From Actinomycetota bacterium (lineage in GTDB: Bacteria; Actinomycetota; Acidimicrobiia; Actinomarinales; Actinomarinaceae): 64,000 bases of DNA. The notes beneath the pieces were generated by a model. The model did no database searches, was not told the origin of the DNA, and saw nothing but the letters and a program-made list of their open reading frames with translations. The stretch spans positions 31,033-95,032 of the forward strand of contig JACNGE010000009.1 of assembly GCA_014384285.1 (NCBI GenBank), given 5' to 3'. Positions 44,368 to 54,915 of this stretch are shown one piece after another; position 1 is the stretch's first letter, and every line of letters starts with the position of its first letter. The translations under genes and the position numbers were made by a program.

Positions 44368-45504
44368 TTAATTAAATATTACTACGCCCAGTAGTGGAAG
44401 TAATAAAAATGTAACCAATACATAAAGTATTGCAATATACCTTCTTTTAGCAGTTATAACACTGAGTCTTTTTGCCAAATTAATTGGAAAATTCCTTACG
44501 GCTTTTACTGGATAAACAATAATGACACCAATTAAGTTAAAAAATACATGATGGAGTGCAATAGTTAATCCTGCTGGATCGTCAACAGCAAAGCTAGCTA
44601 AAACAGCTGTAATTGTTGTGCCAATATTTGCACCAAGGGTTATTGGAAAAGCATTTTCAATAGATAGGATTCCTGAACCAACAATTGGCACAAGGATTGA
44701 TGTGGTGATACTTGAGCTTTGTACTGAGAAGGTAATTAAGATTCCAATTAATATTGCAAAAAGTCCCCCACCCCTTGCAAGAGCTTTATCTAATCCAAAT
44801 TCAATTTGATTGAGCATGAGAGATTTCATATTAGATACAACATTTCTTAGGCTCAAGAAAATAAATGCTATTGCAATAATAATTAAAAGAACTGCATAGA
44901 CCCTATAAGAGTTTTCACTTAGATTGCCTATAAATGGGATAGAAGATAATCCGTCTAATAGATTATTTGAACCCCACTTAATTCCTGCCTTAATTGGACT
45001 ATTTGGTTTAGTTGCTGTAAAACCTGTGGCGATAATAAAATCTGTTCCATTTTCAGCCATCTTTGTTATAAACCCTGTATATAAATCAAGGGGGAAAAGT
45101 ATTATTACCACTAATAAATTAAAAAAGTCATGCATCGTTGAGGCTGCAAATGCTCTTTTAAATTCCTGTTCTCTTCTTACGTGTCCAAAAGAGACTAAGG
45201 TATTAGTTACAGTTGTTCCAATATTTGCTCCCATAACCATCGGTATTGCATATTCCAAGCTGAGGACTCCACTTCCAACTAAACCAACAATTGTTGCAGT
45301 AGTAACAGAGGAAGATTGCACTAAAACTGTACATAAAATTCCAACCAGTAAACCAGCAAAAGGATTCGATACTGACTCAAAAAGTGCATCTGTGTATTCT
45401 GCACCTAAAGTTTTGATTCCTTTTTCAAGAAGTTTGATTGATACAAGGAAGAAGTAGAGGAAAAATATTGCAAAGCTTAAATTTTTTAAAGATTTTAAAT
45501 TCAT
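44368..45504 (-). CDS. Na/Pi cotransporter family protein (NptA-like)
   Basis: 378 residues with about ten helices in two inverted repeats. Each repeat has the family's QSSS motif: VQSSSVTTATIVGLVGSG and VQSSSITTSILVPIVGSG, and the paired GANIGTT motifs. It imports phosphate with sodium. It lies 57 bases after the kinase gene, and 11-bp TTTACT repeats (45549-45581) sit just upstream, so it is probably part of the phosphate regulon. Confidence 0.92.
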   Translation of the reverse strand: MNLKSLKNLSFAIFFLYFFLVSIKLLEKGIKTLGAEYTDALFESVSNPFAGLLVGILCTVLVQSSSVTTATIVGLVGSGVLSLEYAIPMVMGANIGTTVTNTLVSFGHVRREQEFKRAFAASTMHDFFNLLVVIILFPLDLYTGFITKMAENGTDFIIATGFTATKPNSPIKAGIKWGSNNLLDGLSSIPFIGNLSENSYRVYAVLLIIIAIAFIFLSLRNVVSNMKSLMLNQIEFGLDKALARGGGLFAILIGILITFSVQSSSITTSILVPIVGSGILSIENAFPITLGANIGTTITAVLASFAVDDPAGLTIALHHVFFNLIGVIIVYPVKAVRNFPINLAKRLSVITAKRRYIAILYVLVTFLLLPLLGVVIFN

Positions 45505-45548
45505 ATTCCGTACAAATTATATATGAGTTTAAATTAAATTAAATTTAG

Positions 45549-45581
45549 ATTTACTGTGTGTTTACTTGACGTTTACTTTTG
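45549..45581 (+). promoter_or_regulatory. Putative Pho box upstream of the Na/Pi cotransporter
   Basis: ATTTACT (45549), GTTTACT (45560) and GTTTACT (45571) are spaced exactly 11 bases on the plus strand; the boxes partly overlap the last codons of the kinase. Orientation is opposite to the boxes before pstS and pstC. A TATAAT at 45516-45521 (minus strand) would be a matching -10 for the cotransporter. Confidence 0.45.
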
Positions 45582-46266
45582 AAAATATTATTGAAAATGT
45601 TGAACCAAAACTAAGTTTGCTATCTATTTCAATTCTTGCATTATTTCTATCAATAGCATGTTTAACAATTGCTAAACCTAACCCAGTCCCCCCTAGCTTT
45701 CGAGACCTGCCTTTATCTACTCTATAAAATCTTTCAAATATCTTTTCTTGATCTGCTTGAGATATTCCAGACCCATAATCTTGAAAAGAGCAAATTATCT
45801 CAGAACTACTTTCCTCAGTCTTAATAAATATATTTTCTTCAGGGGGTGAGTACTTAAGAGCATTTTTGATTAAATTTTTAACAGCAATGGAGATATCATC
45901 ATAATTTGCATAAATCTCAACTTTTGTTTTTTTATATCCCACTCTCTTCTTATTTTGTTTCGAAAGATATGAAATCTCATTTGAAATCACATCATGTAAA
46001 TCTACTACTTCCATTTCAACATCTGAAGTTTCCATTAAAGAAAGATCTAGCAAATCAGAAATCAATTCGTTCATGCGATCTGAATCCCTAAGAATTTGCT
46101 CTAAAAATGATTGTGCCATTCCATCATTTAGTTTTAAAGACCTGAGTGCGGATTCAGCTGCAAGTCTCACAGAAGCTATAGGAGTTTTTAACTCATGAGA
46201 AGCATTTGCTATAAACTCTTCTTTAATTCTTGTGATCTCTAAGAATTCTTCTGTATTATCATTCAT
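45562..46266 (-). CDS. Sensorless histidine kinase of the phosphate system (PhoR/SenX3-like core)
   Basis: 234 residues. The HisKA helix begins within 20 residues of the start and holds the phosphorylated His24 in ANASHELKTPIAS, followed by the HATPase domain with the N box KNLIKNALKYSPP, G1 DYGSGI, F box FERFYRVD and G2 GTGLGLAI. There is no transmembrane segment, HAMP or PAS part. It overlaps the response regulator by 8 bases. Input must come from partner proteins such as PstB/PhoU. Confidence 0.88.
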   Translation of the reverse strand: MNDNTEEFLEITRIKEEFIANASHELKTPIASVRLAAESALRSLKLNDGMAQSFLEQILRDSDRMNELISDLLDLSLMETSDVEMEVVDLHDVISNEISYLSKQNKKRVGYKKTKVEIYANYDDISIAVKNLIKNALKYSPPEENIFIKTEESSSEIICSFQDYGSGISQADQEKIFERFYRVDKGRSRKLGGTGLGLAIVKHAIDRNNARIEIDSKLSFGSTFSIIFSKVNVK

Positions 46267-46972
46267 CGATAAGTTTGTATCCCATACCTCTTATAGTCGT
46301 AAGTCTTTTTGGTTTTTTAGGATTTTCCTCTAATCTTTCTCTAATTCTTTGTATATGCACATCAAGCGTTTTGGAGTTTCCGGCAAAACTATAACCCCAC
46401 ACTTGATCAAATAATTCCTCTCTTGAAACTAAGTTACCAGCATTGTCACATAAATAATAAAGTAATTCAAACTCTCTGGGTCTTAAGTCAATAAGCTCTC
46501 CCTTTACTTTTGCTTCATATCTAAGTGGACTTATTTCAATATCCCCAACAATTATTTTGTCATTATCTGCAAAATTACCTTTTTGACTTCCATTTGTAGG
46601 AGGTGAAAACTGCGATCTTCTCATGACAGCTTTGACACGGCTAATTAACTCTTTAACAGAAAAAGGTTTTGTAATATAATCATCCGCACCTATTTCTAAA
46701 CCTGTAATTTTATCTACTTCATCATCTCTTGCGGTCACCATTATTATTGGAACATTTGATGTTTTCCTTATAGATCTACAGATATCTAAACCGGAAATTT
46801 CAGGAAGCATAATATCCAGTATCACTAAATCAAAATGTTCTTCTTCAAATAGATCTAAGGCAATTGGACCTTCATCAACATGAGTTACCTTCATACCTTC
46901 ATTTTTAAGATTGTAAATTATCCCTTCGGCAATACTTTTTTCATCTTCTACAAGTAAGATTTTATTTGCCAT
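46259..46972 (-). CDS. OmpR/PhoB-family response regulator (RegX3/PhoP-like)
   Basis: 237 residues. The receiver domain has the acidic pair at VEDE, the phosphorylated Asp53 in LVILDIMLPE and Lys in YITKPF; the C-terminal winged helix ends in TLDVHIQRIRERL and RGMGYKL. It fits a PhoB/RegX3 regulator of phosphate starvation that would bind 11-bp direct repeats. It overlaps phoU by 1 base (TAATG) and the kinase by 8. Confidence 0.93.
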   Translation of the reverse strand: MANKILLVEDEKSIAEGIIYNLKNEGMKVTHVDEGPIALDLFEEEHFDLVILDIMLPEISGLDICRSIRKTSNVPIIMVTARDDEVDKITGLEIGADDYITKPFSVKELISRVKAVMRRSQFSPPTNGSQKGNFADNDKIIVGDIEISPLRYEAKVKGELIDLRPREFELLYYLCDNAGNLVSREELFDQVWGYSFAGNSKTLDVHIQRIRERLEENPKKPKRLTTIRGMGYKLIDE

Positions 46973-47613
46973 TAGAACTCCTTAAACTCTCCAGTGACTA
47001 GAAATGAGGCTAGTTCGCATATATCTACAGCGTGATCCCCACCTCTTTCTAAAGTTCTCACACATGTTATTAGTCTAAATAATCCACTGTATAAGTCTTT
47101 ATTACCAGAAATATTGGGTACTTCATTTAGCATTTTATTGTATAAGCTATTTATAAGTTCATCTTTTCTTGCAGTTGATAGGGCTAGTTCAGCGTCTCTG
47201 TTTTTTAAACTTTCTAATGCTGAAGAAGCCATGTCGATTACCATATCACCCATTTCAATGACAATTTTATGTAAACTTTCTGGAATCGGTAAATCATGTA
47301 TTTCGTGAGTTGTTTTTCCTAAATAAACAGATAAATCGCCAAGTCTTTCCAAGTGTAAGCTTGCTTGCAGAATTGATGTTGAGAGTCTTAAATCCGAAGC
47401 TACAGGTTGTTCCGTAGCCATAAGTTCGAACCAGTCTTGATCGATCTTCATATATGCATCATCTATCTCATCATCTTTATCAATCACTACTGATGCTTTT
47501 GCAATATCTTTGTCTTCTAACGCCCTTACGGCGCTTACCAACGATTCAAGAACTAAAGTCCCCATAATGTGTAAATCCGTTTCAAGATTATTTATTTTGT
47601 GTTCTAAACTCAT
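46972..47613 (-). CDS. phoU: Phosphate signalling regulator PhoU
   Basis: 213 residues in two PhoU bundles; the [11 protein letters not shown] segment and [14 protein letters not shown] and [14 protein letters not shown] metal-site segments are typical. PhoU mediates repression by the Pst transporter of the kinase when phosphate is plentiful. It overlaps pstB by 4 bases and the response regulator by 1. Confidence 0.94.
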   Translation of the reverse strand: MSLEHKINNLETDLHIMGTLVLESLVSAVRALEDKDIAKASVVIDKDDEIDDAYMKIDQDWFELMATEQPVASDLRLSTSILQASLHLERLGDLSVYLGKTTHEIHDLPIPESLHKIVIEMGDMVIDMASSALESLKNRDAELALSTARKDELINSLYNKMLNEVPNISGNKDLYSGLFRLITCVRTLERGGDHAVDICELASFLVTGEFKEF

Positions 47614-48416
47614 CCAAACCTCCCACTGATATATTCTTCTGTTAAACTTTCAGATGGATTTGTAAACATAGTTTTTGTATCGCTATATTCTACTAATTCA
47701 CCAGTCCTTCTTCCATCATCAGTTGCCTTTGTTGTAAAAAAAGCACAGTAGTTAGATACTCTTGATGCTTGTTGCATGTTATGAGTCACTATAAGTATGG
47801 AAAAATCTTTTACTAATATCTGCATTAAATCTTCAATTTTTTTAGTTGCAACTGGGTCTAGTGCTGAACATGGTTCATCCATCAAAATTGTGTCTGGTTC
47901 GACTGCGATTGTTCTTGCAATGCATAATCTCTGTTGCTGCCCTCCAGAAAGATCGAGTGCATTTTTATCTAGGTCGTTTTTAACTTCATCCCAAAGAGCT
48001 GCCTGTGTAAGTGCTTTTTCAACTCTGTCATCTAAATTGTCGGTCATATTATTAACCTTTAATCCAAAAGTTATATTTTCTCGAATTGATTTTGGAAATG
48101 GATTTGGTTTTTGAAAAACCATACCAATTCTTCTTCGTACTTGCACTGGATCTACTTCTTTATCGTATAGGTTTATGCCTTGATAATTTATTTCACCGTT
48201 TACAGCAGCATTAGGAATCAGATCATTCATCCTATTAAATGATCTGATAAGGGTGCTTTTACCACAACCTGATGGGCCTATGAAGGCAGTGATGTTATTT
48301 TTAAACATATCCATAGAGACATTCTTTACTGCCGTAAAATCTCCGTAACTTACCGATACATCTCTAACGGTAAAAACATAATCTAACTCTTTTTTTGTTG
48401 TTATCTTAGTTTCCAT
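47610..48416 (-). CDS. pstB: Phosphate ABC transporter ATP-binding protein PstB
   Basis: 268 residues. Walker [11 protein letters not shown] loop [15 protein letters not shown], signature [14 protein letters not shown], Walker [13 protein letters not shown] and switch His in [11 protein letters not shown]. The PstB-typical Pro/Phe-rich stretch after the Q loop is intact. Fourth gene of the pst operon. Confidence 0.97.
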   Translation of the reverse strand: METKITTKKELDYVFTVRDVSVSYGDFTAVKNVSMDMFKNNITAFIGPSGCGKSTLIRSFNRMNDLIPNAAVNGEINYQGINLYDKEVDPVQVRRRIGMVFQKPNPFPKSIRENITFGLKVNNMTDNLDDRVEKALTQAALWDEVKNDLDKNALDLSGGQQQRLCIARTIAVEPDTILMDEPCSALDPVATKKIEDLMQILVKDFSILIVTHNMQQASRVSNYCAFFTTKATDDGRRTGELVEYSDTKTMFTNPSESLTEEYISGRFG

Positions 48417-48433
48417 TTATTCCTCCCTGATTA

Positions 48434-49354
48434 TTACCAATCTTTTTCAAATCTATTTCTAATAATTAAAGCCAAAGCATTCATGCTTAAAAGCAAACCA
48501 AGCAATAGTATTATTCCCGCAGATGATGTATCTTTCCATTCAGATTGTGGGTACCCTATCCAGTTATAAACTTGGATTGGTATGGCAGTAAATCCACTAA
48601 GAGGGGTGTCTGGATAATAATTAACATAAGTTAGTGCACCCATAAAAATTAATGGGGCTGTTTCACCAATCGCTCTAGATAAACCAAGGACCATTCCTGT
48701 TACCATTCCAGGAATTGCTGAGGGAACAACTTGTCTAAATATTGCCTGGAATCTTGTTGACCCCAAAGCTAATGCACCTTGTCTAATTGTGTCAGGAACC
48801 GCTTTTAAAGCTTCTCTCGAAGCAACAATGACCACAGGAAGAATTAATAAAGTTAAAGTTAAGCCACCAGATAATACTGATCTTCCAAAGCCAGCAAGTC
48901 TAACAAAAACTGCTAGACCCATTAATCCATAAATTACTGATGGGACTCCTGCTAAATTAGTTAAATTTAACTCAATAAACCTTGTTAATTTATTTCTTGG
49001 AGCAAATTCTTGCAGATATATCGCCGCACCTGCACCGAGTGGGAATGTAGAGGCAATTACAATAACCATAAGCCAGATGGTTCCAGCAAACGCTGGTCCT
49101 ATGCCCGCTTTTAGTGGGTCTCTGGAATCTAAACTTGTTAAGAAGTCTTTTGGGTTATCAATTGTTACCTTATTAATTAGTCCTAATTCATAATCACTTA
49201 ATAAACGAGAGTAACCTGTAGAGATAACATCATAGATAAGTGTCATTAAAGTAACTATTGCTACTGTTACACAAAGATACAAAATAGTTAAAAAGGCTAA
49301 TTCTTTTAACTCTCTTTCTTTTTTTGAACCCTTCAACAATTGACTATTGTTCAT
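48434..49354 (-). CDS. pstA: Phosphate ABC transporter permease PstA
   Basis: 306 residues with six core helices. The EAA-like loop is in SREALKAVPDTIRQGALALGSTRFQAIFRQVVPSA region, and GLSRAIGETAPLIFMGA follows. A periplasmic loop of about 70 residues follows the first helix. Overlaps pstC by 11 bases. Confidence 0.95.
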   Translation of the reverse strand: MNNSQLLKGSKKERELKELAFLTILYLCVTVAIVTLMTLIYDVISTGYSRLLSDYELGLINKVTIDNPKDFLTSLDSRDPLKAGIGPAFAGTIWLMVIVIASTFPLGAGAAIYLQEFAPRNKLTRFIELNLTNLAGVPSVIYGLMGLAVFVRLAGFGRSVLSGGLTLTLLILPVVIVASREALKAVPDTIRQGALALGSTRFQAIFRQVVPSAIPGMVTGMVLGLSRAIGETAPLIFMGALTYVNYYPDTPLSGFTAIPIQVYNWIGYPQSEWKDTSSAGIILLLGLLLSMNALALIIRNRFEKDW

Positions 49355-50264
49355 ATTCTTTCCTGTATTTTCTCGCTATGTAATCAGAAAAAATATTAAG
49401 AATAAAAGTCATAATAAATAAAGTTATTCCAAGTGCAAACAACGCATTATAGGCAGTTGTACCGTGGGGGGTGTCTCCAAGTGAAACATTAACTATTGAG
49501 GATGTAATGGTGTACATAGCCTTTCGTGGATCAAGGTTAAGCTCCGGATACTGTCCTCCCGCGATTGTTACTATCATCGTTTCTCCAATTGCTCTAGAAA
49601 ATCCTAAAATAAACGAAGCAATAATTCCTGACAAAGCTGCAGGGAGCATTATTTTTAGTGCTGTAATTCTCCTTGTGGATCCTAGTGCCAATGAGCCCAT
49701 TCTTAAAGATTTAGGTACTGCATTAAGAGCATCATCTGAAATAGAAGCAACTGTAGGAATAATCATGATACCTACAGCAATACCTGCAGATATAGCATTA
49801 AAAACTCCTGAGCCAGGTATGAAACGTTGTACAATATTTGGAGTTATCCAATTTAATGCAAAATAACCAAAGACTACTGTTGGTACTCCTGCAAGAATCT
49901 CCATTATTGGTTTTATGATTTTACGCGTTCTTCTTGAAGCAAATTCAGATAGATATATTGCTGAAAATAAACCAAGTGGAAAAGAAATTATGCAAGCTAT
50001 TAAAGCAATATATAAAGTAGAGGAAACCAAAGGTAGCACACCATATACAGGATTTTTAAAAGTTGGAGTCCATCTTGTAGCAGTAAAATATTCCTTAAAA
50101 GTTACAGCAGGGTCTCTAAAAAAGTTAATTGCTTCAGTTAGAAGAGTGAAAACTATAGCTACAGAAATTAGGATTGCTGCGAATGCGGACATTGTAATAA
50201 AAAACTTTACTATGGTCTCAACTGGTTTCGTCTTAACTTTGGATAAATTTAAATTTTTTGTCAT
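49344..50264 (-). CDS. pstC: Phosphate ABC transporter permease PstC
   Basis: 306 residues with six core helices and a long periplasmic loop after the first. The cytoplasmic coupling loop SDDALNAVPKSLRMGSLALG and GFSRAIGETMIVTIAGG are typical. It is separated from pstS by 114 bases that hold a hairpin and a putative Pho box, so it can be transcribed separately. Confidence 0.95.
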   Translation of the reverse strand: MTKNLNLSKVKTKPVETIVKFFITMSAFAAILISVAIVFTLLTEAINFFRDPAVTFKEYFTATRWTPTFKNPVYGVLPLVSSTLYIALIACIISFPLGLFSAIYLSEFASRRTRKIIKPIMEILAGVPTVVFGYFALNWITPNIVQRFIPGSGVFNAISAGIAVGIMIIPTVASISDDALNAVPKSLRMGSLALGSTRRITALKIMLPAALSGIIASFILGFSRAIGETMIVTIAGGQYPELNLDPRKAMYTITSSIVNVSLGDTPHGTTAYNALFALGITLFIMTFILNIFSDYIARKYRKEYEQ

Positions 50265-50290
50265 GTATTACTTTTATTAAATTTAATTTG

Positions 50291-50334
50291 GAAAAGTAAA
50301 TAGAAAGTAAATTGAAATTATATTGAAATTAAAC
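50291..50334 (-). promoter_or_regulatory. Putative Pho box upstream of pstC
   Basis: Four direct-repeat units of 11 bases on the minus strand begin GTTTAAT (50334), ATATAAT (50323), ATTTACT (50312) and ATTTACT (50301); the last two share TTTACTTT. The same TTTACT core, in the same orientation, is found before pstS. The first unit overlaps the hairpin stem. pstC starts 27 bases further on. Confidence 0.55.
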
Positions 50335-50377
50335 AAAGACGTATCCATGTATCTCTACACAGATACGTCTTTTGTTT
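50331..50377 (-). terminator. Hairpin between pstS and pstC
   Basis: Directly after the pstS stop, AAAGACGTATC pairs perfectly with GATACGTCTTT (arms 50362-50372 and 50335-50345), extended by four further A-T/C-G pairs around one bulged base; the loop is 16 bases. T-rich sequence is in the outer stem rather than a clean run, so it may be a partial terminator or an RNA-stabilising stem that raises pstS over pstCAB. Confidence 0.6.
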
Positions 50378-50378
50378 T

Positions 50379-51377
50379 TCAGCTACTAAAGTTCTGCCAA
50401 GCAGATAGTGCATTGGCTTTTTGATCTTCAAGCATAGGTACGTATCCAACTGCAGGAACGATAATATCCATAGCTTCAAAATAGAAGTCAATAAATGCTT
50501 TAACTACTTGATCTTCTTTTACAGACTCTGAAATATATACATATAACGGTCTTGCTAAAAAGTAATTTCCTTCAAAAGCAGCTTCTGGTGGCTGACAACC
50601 ATTTCCAGCGTCAACTTGTACTGCGTTTAATTTATCTTTATTCTCTTCATAGTAAGCTAGTCCAAAATAACCAAGGCCACCTTGAGAACCAGAAACTCCA
50701 TTTACTAATACGTTATCATCTTCAGAAGCTGTGTAATCAGATCGGCTACCTGTTTCTCCAGTTATTTCCTCATTGAAAAAATCAAAAGTTCCTGAATCCG
50801 TACCAGGGCCATATAAATCTATTGGCACATCAGGGAATGCGCTTCTAACTTCACTCCAGCTACTTACTGAGCTATCAGCAACCCATATTAAATTTAACTC
50901 ATCAACTGTCAAGCATGTTGCCCAGTCATTTGAAGATGGTATTACTACTGATAATGCATCTATACCAACTTGCACCTCTAAATAGTTAGTGTTGTTCTCT
51001 TCACAAAGTGCTACTTCTTTATCTTTTATTGCCCTTGATGCATTTGATATCATAGTCTCGCCAGGACAGAATTTCTTAAAACCACCACCTGTTCCAGACA
51101 CTCCAACTGAAATTTTCACGTCAGGATTTAAGATTGTAAATTCCTCAGCTACAGCTTGAGTAATTGGAAAAACTGTTGAAGAACCATCAATCAATATCTC
51201 ACCAGTAAGTGTCTCTACTGCTGGCTCAGAAACTTCATTTGTAGATTCAACAGTTGTTTGGGTAACTAATTCTTCACCATCTGTTAAATCATCAGAACTA
51301 GTTTCATTGCTATCTCCGCATGCAACTACTAATAAAGATAGAATCAACAGTAATGAAGTAAATTTTAATTTAGTCAT
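50379..51377 (-). CDS. pstS: Phosphate ABC transporter substrate-binding lipoprotein PstS
   Basis: 332 residues. A signal ends in LLVVACGDS, with Cys20 lipidated; a Ser/Thr/Glu-rich linker follows. The phosphate-binding motifs IDGSSTVFPIT, GVSGTGGGFKKFC and GPGTDSGTFDFFNEE are present. First gene of the pst operon; the 89 bases upstream hold tandem 11-bp repeats. Confidence 0.96.
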   Translation of the reverse strand: MTKLKFTSLLLILSLLVVACGDSNETSSDDLTDGEELVTQTTVESTNEVSEPAVETLTGEILIDGSSTVFPITQAVAEEFTILNPDVKISVGVSGTGGGFKKFCPGETMISNASRAIKDKEVALCEENNTNYLEVQVGIDALSVVIPSSNDWATCLTVDELNLIWVADSSVSSWSEVRSAFPDVPIDLYGPGTDSGTFDFFNEEITGETGSRSDYTASEDDNVLVNGVSGSQGGLGYFGLAYYEENKDKLNAVQVDAGNGCQPPEAAFEGNYFLARPLYVYISESVKEDQVVKAFIDFYFEAMDIIVPAVGYVPMLEDQKANALSAWQNFSS

Positions 51378-51422
51378 TAAATTGCCTTTCTAATTTTTTT
51401 ACTTAATTAAAAATATAAAATT

Positions 51423-51466
51423 AGTAAGTAAAAATGAAGTAAACCAAAGTTAAAAGTGATTCAAAC
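51423..51466 (-). promoter_or_regulatory. Putative Pho box upstream of pstS
   Basis: Four tandem 11-base units on the minus strand begin GTTTGAA (51466), TTTTAAC (51455), GTTTACT (51444) and TTTTACT (51433). PhoB/RegX3-type OmpR regulators bind such 11-bp direct repeats just upstream of a -10. AT-rich -10 candidates follow (TATATT at 51412-51417), then AAAGG and the pstS ATG. Three of the four units share the TTTA core seen at the other two sites. Confidence 0.6.
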
Positions 51467-52297
51467 TTAAACAAGTTCAGATTCTGAAGACCAATTTCCT
51501 CTATTAAAAGCAAGTATGTAATTTTCATATCCTAAAAAGTCCTCTTTAAATTCATCTGGAATATTAAAACCCCACCAGTCATTTTTAAACTGACTTCGAT
51601 GAGCTTTCATAGAATTAATTTTATGCTCAACATACTTTCTTCCATCAACCTCAACATCTATATCGTCATGTTCACTGCCAATTGGGTTAAATCTATTAAA
51701 CTCTTCTTCTGAAATAATTCCAGCATCAAACATTTGTTGCCTTCTTGATTGCATTCTTGTCTTAGACCAGGCACTGTAATACAGACGCTCTGGTATCCAG
51801 ACTTCTTGACCCTCTTTTAGAGGAAATTTGTCTAAATCACTGGCAGCAAAGTAGGCTGCGGTTCCGATTCTATGTGTCTGAATATGATCTGGATGACCAT
51901 AGCCTCCAAAAGGATCGTATGTGATTAAAGCATCAGGTTTATATTTTCTGATTATGTCGACAAGTTTTCCAACAGGATCAAAATAGTTTTGTCTCCAGAA
52001 ACAATCTGGATCATCATTTTCACTAGTACCCATCATTCCAGAATCTTTAAACCCCATCCATTCATACTCTTTAACACCAAGTGCTTCAAGGCTTGCCTCT
52101 AACTCTTTTCTTCTCATTTCAGCGAGTTTAGGAAAAAGTTCTTCTGGATTATCGTAGTTATGAATTTCTCCGGCAGAGCCATCGGTTGCGGTAGCTACAA
52201 CTACTCTATGCCCTTCAGCTGCATATTTTGCTAAAGTGACACCTGTTGATACTGATTCATCGTCTGGGTGTGCATGAAAAGCGAGTATGCTTTTCAT
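51467..52297 (-). CDS. PIG-L deacetylase, mycothiol MshB/Mca type
   Basis: 276 residues, zinc enzyme. The metal-binding AHPDDES is at the N-terminus, followed by DSGMMGT and the third ligand in YDPFGGYGHPDHIQTHR. The DSGMMGT and GYGHPDH parts are like MshB (deacetylates GlcNAc-Ins in mycothiol synthesis), while the C-terminal part with LYYSAWSKTRM resembles Mca (mycothiol S-conjugate amidase), so the exact role is undecided. Either points to mycothiol, an actinobacterial thiol. It follows atpC by 2 bases. Confidence 0.8.
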   Translation of the reverse strand: MKSILAFHAHPDDESVSTGVTLAKYAAEGHRVVVATATDGSAGEIHNYDNPEELFPKLAEMRRKELEASLEALGVKEYEWMGFKDSGMMGTSENDDPDCFWRQNYFDPVGKLVDIIRKYKPDALITYDPFGGYGHPDHIQTHRIGTAAYFAASDLDKFPLKEGQEVWIPERLYYSAWSKTRMQSRRQQMFDAGIISEEEFNRFNPIGSEHDDIDVEVDGRKYVEHKINSMKAHRSQFKNDWWGFNIPDEFKEDFLGYENYILAFNRGNWSSESELV

Positions 52298-52299
52298 TA

Positions 52300-52617
52300 T
52301 TAACTATCTTGTTCCGTGATGTCTTCTACTAATTCTTTACCGCGTATAATTGCTGCTTCATGGTCTCCATCAATCTTTTCGATGATTTCGCCAAGTACAG
52401 TTACTTTTTCTGGTGTAATTTGAAGGAGGCCTCCAGATACTGCGTAGCTGTCCTTACCTCCAGAGTGTTCAATTGTTAATCCACCAGGCAAAATTGTTGC
52501 TACAGTAGCTTCGTGGCCACTATAGATACCGATTTCACCATTTGGAGTCCTGGTGACGACCATTGTTGACTCGCCACTAAAGTATTCTTCCTCTGGACTA
52601 ACTACATTAACAATCAT
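52300..52617 (-). CDS. atpC: ATP synthase epsilon subunit
   Basis: 105 residues, a short epsilon with essentially only the beta-sandwich domain: MIVNVVSPEEEYFSGE start, TPNGEIGIYSGHEA and SYAVSGGLLQITPEKVTVL. The C-terminal helical hairpin used for autoinhibition in longer epsilons is reduced to about 20 residues. Last gene of the atp operon. Confidence 0.92.
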   Translation of the reverse strand: MIVNVVSPEEEYFSGESTMVVTRTPNGEIGIYSGHEATVATILPGGLTIEHSGGKDSYAVSGGLLQITPEKVTVLGEIIEKIDGDHEAAIIRGKELVEDITEQDS

Positions 52618-52619
52618 GG

Positions 52620-54913
<2,294 letters not shown>

Positions 54914-54915
54914 TT

